9,935 nucleotides of DNA from Nitrospira sp. (GTDB lineage: Bacteria; Nitrospirota; Nitrospiria; Nitrospirales; Nitrospiraceae). The DNA lies in assembly GCA_015904075.1 (NCBI GenBank), contig JABMDH010000094.1:22671-32605 (forward strand), written 5' to 3'. The notes beneath the pieces are model-generated. The model had not been told where the DNA came from. It worked only from the letters and a program-made list of their open reading frames with translations, and did no database searches. Shown here in pieces: positions 6,738 through 9,935 of the stretch. The position numbers and the translations under genes were made by a program. Position 1 is the first letter of the stretch. Every line of letters begins with the position of its first letter.

Positions 6738-7456
6738 CGCGCTACTGGATAGTGCTGCTCATGCTGCTGGCCTGTGGTTGCGCCGGCAGCGCCGAATTTG
6801 ATCGTACCGCCATGCGCGCCACATTGGGCATCGCAGAGATTCCGGCTGCTCAGCATGTATCGGCTGAGGCCCATGCGGACATGCCGAATACACCCCACCC
6901 GCTTCGACTTGCCCTGTATTTCGTGGAACGGGACATGCCGATCCGGCACAAGATCCAGATGGCCAGGTGGATGGACTCGGAAAAGGACGCGTTGCTGAAA
7001 CGGCTGGCGCCCTTGCAACACGAAGGAATTGTGGCGGACATCTTTCTCCTCGCGGACTCGACCATTCGCGGATACGATGTCAAACAGATCCAACGGGCTG
7101 CCGCGCGCTATGACGCGGATGCCGTACTCATCGTGGAAGGAGTCGGGTCAGTCGATCGCTACAACAACGGCTACGCCGCATGGTATGTCACGCTGATTGG
7201 GGCCTATATCGCTTCGGGCACCGTAGGCGATGCGTTGTTTATGATCCACAGCAGTTTGTGGGATACACGGGCCGAACGACTCTATGCGACACAGACAGTA
7301 GACGGTCGTTCCACGTTGATAGGATCGGCAGTGTTGTTGGAGGACAGCCAGGTGCTCGCTCAGGCAAAGACGGCGGCGCTGGCTGAATTCGGGAAGCGGA
7401 CGGTCGATGAATGGCGCCGATCCCGAACCCCGCCCACAGGTGATCGTTCACGGTGA
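6734..7456 (+). CDS. lipoprotein of unknown function
   Basis: ATG 6734 overlaps the upstream stop as ATGA, suggesting translational coupling; the frame is open far upstream, but that part only shadows the dehydrogenase gene. The 240-residue product starts with MTRYWIVLLMLLAC, a lipoprotein signal sequence whose lipobox LLAC makes Cys14 the likely lipidated residue (Cys16 is a second candidate). The mature part contains LRLALYFVERD, a helix with LLKRLAPLQHEGIVADIFLL, then IQRAAARYDADAVLIVEGVGSVDRYNNG, a hydrophobic stretch (WYVTLIGAYIASGTVGDALFMIHSSLWD) and AKTAALAEFGKRTVDEW. The 'AARYDADAVLIV' pattern with a preceding sensing-type strand recalls CsgG/TolB-like or GNA1162-like lipoproteins; I cannot confirm a family. 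It has no membrane helix beyond the signal unless the central hydrophobic stretch inserts. It converges with the porin gene, overlapping it by nine bases. Confidence 0.8.
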   Translation: MTRYWIVLLMLLACGCAGSAEFDRTAMRATLGIAEIPAAQHVSAEAHADMPNTPHPLRLALYFVERDMPIRHKIQMARWMDSEKDALLKRLAPLQHEGIVADIFLLADSTIRGYDVKQIQRAAARYDADAVLIVEGVGSVDRYNNGYAAWYVTLIGAYIASGTVGDALFMIHSSLWDTRAERLYATQTVDGRSTLIGSAVLLEDSQVLAQAKTAALAEFGKRTVDEWRRSRTPPTGDRSR

Positions 7457-8623
7457 ATCGAAGACGCAGAGCAGCCCGAATACCAAGAGATGTTGGGACG
7501 GCGCGAGCCCGAATACACCGGGACTGATCTCGCCCCTCCTGAAAAACCCGCCCCCGACACCGGTCGACTCGTCATAGCGATGTTCTACCCGCACCATCGT
7601 GTTGGTCCAATGATACGGAATCTTGTACTCAATCGTGGATGTGATGGCCTTTACAAATTGTTCCGCCCCGGTCCAGCGCCCGTTCCGATCCCAATAGAAC
7701 TCCGGTCGTAACGCCACGGACCAGGGGCCGGCCACATGCCACTTCATCATCACATTGCCGCCCATCACGAACGCCCGCGGGCTTCCCGGCTGATCAGCGA
7801 TGTTCTCGGTCCCGGCATCGTAGGAAACGGCCACCGTCACCTCGTCCCCTTTCCACTCTAGAATATGATTGCCGTAGAGCCGCCAGAATTCCAGCGATGT
7901 CTTGCTCTGATCCGGCCCCCAATACAGGGTTTGCGTCGCAGTCAATCGAGGAGCGATCTTGTACGACCACTGCGCCCCATATGAAGGCTGGTTGTTGGGG
8001 TGAGACAGGTGCGTATACCCGTTCACGACGAATGCCGTCACAAGAAGCTTCTCGTTCACGGGATACTTCGCATTGATGCCGAACATCATATAAGGGGTAT
8101 AGTCGGCGATCCAGGAACGTGTGTAGTTCGCATTGTCCTTGGCATAGAGCGATTCGTAGCCCAGCAAACTATTGAAGAGGCCTCCCGTGATCGTCAGCCC
8201 GTTGCCCAACGGCGCCAGATACGACGCATTCGCCCGATGGATGTGCCGAAGTACGTCCGCCCCGCCGACTTTCGGCTCTCCAGGCAAAAACGCAAAATCC
8301 ACGGAATCGTAGCCGCCCTGCACACCCAACTCCATCCCCCAGCGTGACGCCTCGCTCACATCCTTCCGCACAGAAGCTAACACCATATTGGGAGCGGCTT
8401 GGTTGTGACGAGACGCCGTGGCCCGGCTGCGCCAGAGATCATTCTCCGGCACATTGAAATTGACGATGCCGCCGATGTCGAGATACGCACCATAGTGCCA
8501 GCCGTCGGGTGGTACGGCCTGGGATGTGGCTGGAGACAGCTCCAACTCCGACGCACCCAGCGCGTATGCGGTCGGAGACACCAGTACCACGAGAAGCAGC
8601 AGATAGAAGAACTTCATGCTCAT
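7448..8623 (-). CDS. outer-membrane beta-barrel porin, BBP2/OmpL-like family
   Basis: From ATG 8623 the product has 391 residues; ATG 8617 (MKFFYLLLL) would work equally well, and the open frame further upstream lacks a ribosome site and would spoil the signal peptide. Residues 1-20 are a signal peptide cut after AYA. The rest is a series of alternating amphipathic strands with aromatic girdles: GWHYGAYLDIGGIVNFN, NGLTITGGLFNSLLGYES, YTPYMMFGINAKYPVNEKLLVTAFVVNGY, WSYKIAPRLTATQTLYWGP. It ends with TSTIEYKIPYHWTNTMVRVEHRYDEST and LLVFGLLCVFDSP. The 'GGLFNSLLGYE', 'NGY' and 'VRVEHRYDES' signatures are those of the BBP2 (OmpL-like) porins, which form outer-membrane channels for unknown small solutes. 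The gene follows the HEAGH protein by 81 bases on the same strand and has its own possible promoter at 8665-8693. Confidence 0.85.
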   Translation of the reverse strand: MSMKFFYLLLLVVLVSPTAYALGASELELSPATSQAVPPDGWHYGAYLDIGGIVNFNVPENDLWRSRATASRHNQAAPNMVLASVRKDVSEASRWGMELGVQGGYDSVDFAFLPGEPKVGGADVLRHIHRANASYLAPLGNGLTITGGLFNSLLGYESLYAKDNANYTRSWIADYTPYMMFGINAKYPVNEKLLVTAFVVNGYTHLSHPNNQPSYGAQWSYKIAPRLTATQTLYWGPDQSKTSLEFWRLYGNHILEWKGDEVTVAVSYDAGTENIADQPGSPRAFVMGGNVMMKWHVAGPWSVALRPEFYWDRNGRWTGAEQFVKAITSTIEYKIPYHWTNTMVRVEHRYDESTGVGGGFFRRGEISPGVFGLAPSQHLLVFGLLCVFDSP

Positions 8624-8664
8624 CCACTCACGACGCGAGGCGACGTCCGCCCCTCCGCGAGCCC

Positions 8665-8693
8665 ATCGTAGAAGAGTTCTCGTACGCACACAA
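8665..8693 (-). promoter_or_regulatory. possible promoter of the porin gene
   Basis: On the minus strand TTGTGT (8693-8688), a 17-base spacer and TACGAT (8670-8665) form a moderate sigma70-like pair, with transcription start near 8658, about 35 bases before ATG 8623. The -35 box matches only at TTG, so this is tentative; the porin could also be read through from the upstream protease genes. Confidence 0.3.
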
Positions 8694-8704
8694 GGAGGAA
8701 GGAG

Positions 8705-9457
8705 CTAGGCGAGTCGGCGATAGTGACGGAGCAGAAGCCAGCCGCCCCAGGCGAAGGATGCCAGCATCAGCACAATGCCGAGGTTATAGGCCAGATGAGC
8801 CAGACGATGGTCATACTCCAACCAGCCAAGCATGGAGAGAATGTTGTTCCAATCGTGCCCGTCCGTTTCTTTTCCCGTGACCCCGCCCAACAACATGAGA
8901 TCCATATCCCGTGCGTCGTTGATGTAGGGCGCGACGTCCATGATGCTCTCAGCCGTCCACCACAAACACACCGACGCTCCGAACGGATCGCGGGTTTTGA
9001 TGAGAAAGGTGCCGAGACAGATGAGCGGCATCAGCACCTGCCCGGCGCTTCCGCCGAGAATCATCATGAAGCGTCCGAACGGCATAAAAATCAGGTGCCC
9101 CGCTTCATGAAACGGCAAATTGATCAGATGCAGAACAGATTCGCCGGTATGGTTTGTCTCAAGCGGCGTGATAATGAACGCACGCCCCCACCAGACAAGG
9201 AGCAGAAAGACTATCGCCCGACCGACGAGTGTCAGTGAATCGGTCGTTGCATCCGATTCAATCAACCAGTGCTTGGCCGTGACCAGCCATTCAGACTTTG
9301 CGAACGACCCCGCCGTCGAAACGGCACCCCTGCGTACCGGTAATGGCCGATACTTGGCAAAAATGATTCCGCACCGAAGACACTCCTCCGACCCATCCTG
9401 TCGTTCCTCCTGACAATTTGGACAGAAGGGCGCTGCCGTCTCTGTTGAAATCATCAT
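8705..9457 (-). CDS. zinc-ribbon membrane protein with HEAGH motif (M50-like metallopeptidase candidate)
   Basis: From the ATG pair at 9457/9454 the product has about 250 residues. Residues 12-36 are a zinc ribbon (CPNC at 12-15, CLRCGIIFAKY at 26-36), a cytoplasmic module known in front of several membrane proteins. A hydrophobic segment lies near 77-92 (VFLLLVWWGRAFII). LPFHEAGHLIFMPFGRFMMILGGSAGQVLMPL follows, with the HExxH zinc motif at 117-121 on a hydrophobic helix, as in intramembrane site-2 proteases. Further hydrophobic stretches follow, an Asp-rich YINDARDMDLMLLGG that could supply the third ligand, a conserved-looking GHDWNNILSMLGWL, and a last helix (LGIVLMLASFAWGGWLLL). Activity is inferred; the substrate is unknown. 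The frame continues to 9913, but that extension overlaps the M50 gene and reads as shadow sequence. A weak TTGCCC-17-TACAGT pair (9489-9461) would start RNA at or beside the ATG. It lies 71 bases after the M50 gene. Confidence 0.75.
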   Translation of the reverse strand: MMISTETAAPFCPNCQEERQDGSEECLRCGIIFAKYRPLPVRRGAVSTAGSFAKSEWLVTAKHWLIESDATTDSLTLVGRAIVFLLLVWWGRAFIITPLETNHTGESVLHLINLPFHEAGHLIFMPFGRFMMILGGSAGQVLMPLICLGTFLIKTRDPFGASVCLWWTAESIMDVAPYINDARDMDLMLLGGVTGKETDGHDWNNILSMLGWLEYDHRLAHLAYNLGIVLMLASFAWGGWLLLRHYRRLA

Positions 9458-9528
9458 CCCACTGTAGGGCGGTGTGCGGAATCGGGCAAGAAAATCCTGC
9501 GAACCTTCTGCGGGGCCTGTTGAACGGT

Positions 9529-9935
9529 CTATGAATGGAAAAAGAACGGCACCGGCGCAAAGGTCGAGACGAACACGGCCAGCGCGATCCAGCCGACGAT
9601 CGTACGGCTGCGCCCTAACGGAGTATGAGGATCTCTGACAGGTGGATGACCGAGCCCCCAGAGCCCCGCCATGACCGCCCATAAAAACCAGCCCCGCCAG
9701 CCGAGAAATCCCAGGACGATTAAGATTGGGACAGCAATAAACGCCAATGTTCGCTGGTGGCGTCCCCACAGCGCATACGCAACATGTCCACCGTCGAGCT
9801 GGCCGATCGGAAGAAGATTGAGTGAGGTGACGAAGAACCCGAACCAGGCGGCAAAGGCGATCGGATGCAGCACGATGTCCGACTCCGGCGAGATCGGCCC
9901 GATCACCACCCATGCCAGAAATTGCAGCAGCAACG
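9529..9935 (-). CDS. site-2 protease (peptidase M50), C-terminal part cut by right edge
   Basis: The minus-strand frame runs off the right end and stops at TAG 9531-9529, giving about 135 residues. It contains FFVTSLNLLPIGQLDGGHVAYAL, the classic LDG motif of site-2 proteases in which the Asp is the third zinc ligand. Hydrophobic segments follow (TLAFIAVPILIVLGFLGW, WFLWAVMAGLWGL), then HPPVRDPHTPLGRSR, typical of the family's C-terminus, and a final membrane helix with FAPVPF. Such enzymes cleave transmembrane proteins, for example anti-sigma factors or signal-peptide remnants; the substrate here is unknown. The HExxH motif would be in the part beyond the window, so catalytic competence cannot be checked. 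The next gene on this strand is another HExxH-type membrane protein. Confidence 0.87.
   Translation of the reverse strand, partial: LLLQFLAWVVIGPISPESDIVLHPIAFAAWFGFFVTSLNLLPIGQLDGGHVAYALWGRHQRTLAFIAVPILIVLGFLGWRGWFLWAVMAGLWGLGHPPVRDPHTPLGRSRTIVGWIALAVFVSTFAPVPFFFHS

Noticed and set aside
8399..8671. Open frames of 90 and 123 codons on the plus strand over the porin start
   Set aside because: Both are antisense to the porin signal peptide and upstream region, and neither has a ribosome site or a recognisable domain.
9458..9913. Upstream extension of the HEAGH protein frame
   Set aside because: It overlaps the site-2 protease gene in another frame and reads as Arg/Cys/Gly-rich shadow sequence; the zinc ribbon begins right after ATG 9457.

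Overview
This looks like a chromosomal stretch from a Gram-negative bacterium of moderately high GC content. It has an outer-membrane porin, a lipoprotein with a lipobox, secreted proteins with signal peptides, and a peptidoglycan-hydrolase-type membrane protein. The mix of LemA/DUF2207, a BBP2-type porin, CutA and a zinc-ribbon HEAGH protein fits an environmental lineage such as Nitrospira (Nitrospirota). That assignment is a general impression from the proteins, not something the sequence proves. I see no rRNA, tRNA, CRISPR array, insertion sequence or phage gene.

Layout. Positions 1-1312 carry two minus-strand genes: the N-terminal part of an M23-type cell-wall peptidase, cut by the left edge, and cutA. 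A good sigma70-type promoter lies between them, followed by about 220 bases of AT-rich DNA without a gene. Positions 1313-2719 hold a minus-strand M20 dipeptidase. It is divergent from a small secreted protein of unknown function (2851-3312, plus). Then comes a probable four-gene plus-strand operon: lemA, a DUF2207 membrane protein with a glycine-rich tail, a 3-hydroxyisobutyrate-dehydrogenase-family oxidoreductase, and a lipoprotein (3463-7456). Spacings are 35 bases, 9 bases and an ATGA overlap. A strong promoter precedes it, and its -10 box lies inside an inverted repeat. The right part is a minus-strand group read from the right edge: a site-2 protease (M50) cut by the window end, a zinc-ribbon membrane protein with a HEAGH motif, and a BBP2-family porin. 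The porin converges on the lipoprotein with a 9-base tail-to-tail overlap.

How they may work together. Most products act at or in the cell envelope: the M23 peptidase, LemA/DUF2207, the lipoprotein, the porin and two membrane metalloprotease-like proteins. CutA, the M20 dipeptidase and the dehydrogenase look cytosolic. No gene set here is clearly a new defence or biosynthetic system.

The points most worth a second look are these. The best ribosome-binding site and ATG of lemA are out of frame with the LemA protein, and one missing base would explain it. An inverted repeat surrounds the lemA -10 box. Two different membrane zinc-protease-like genes stand in tandem.
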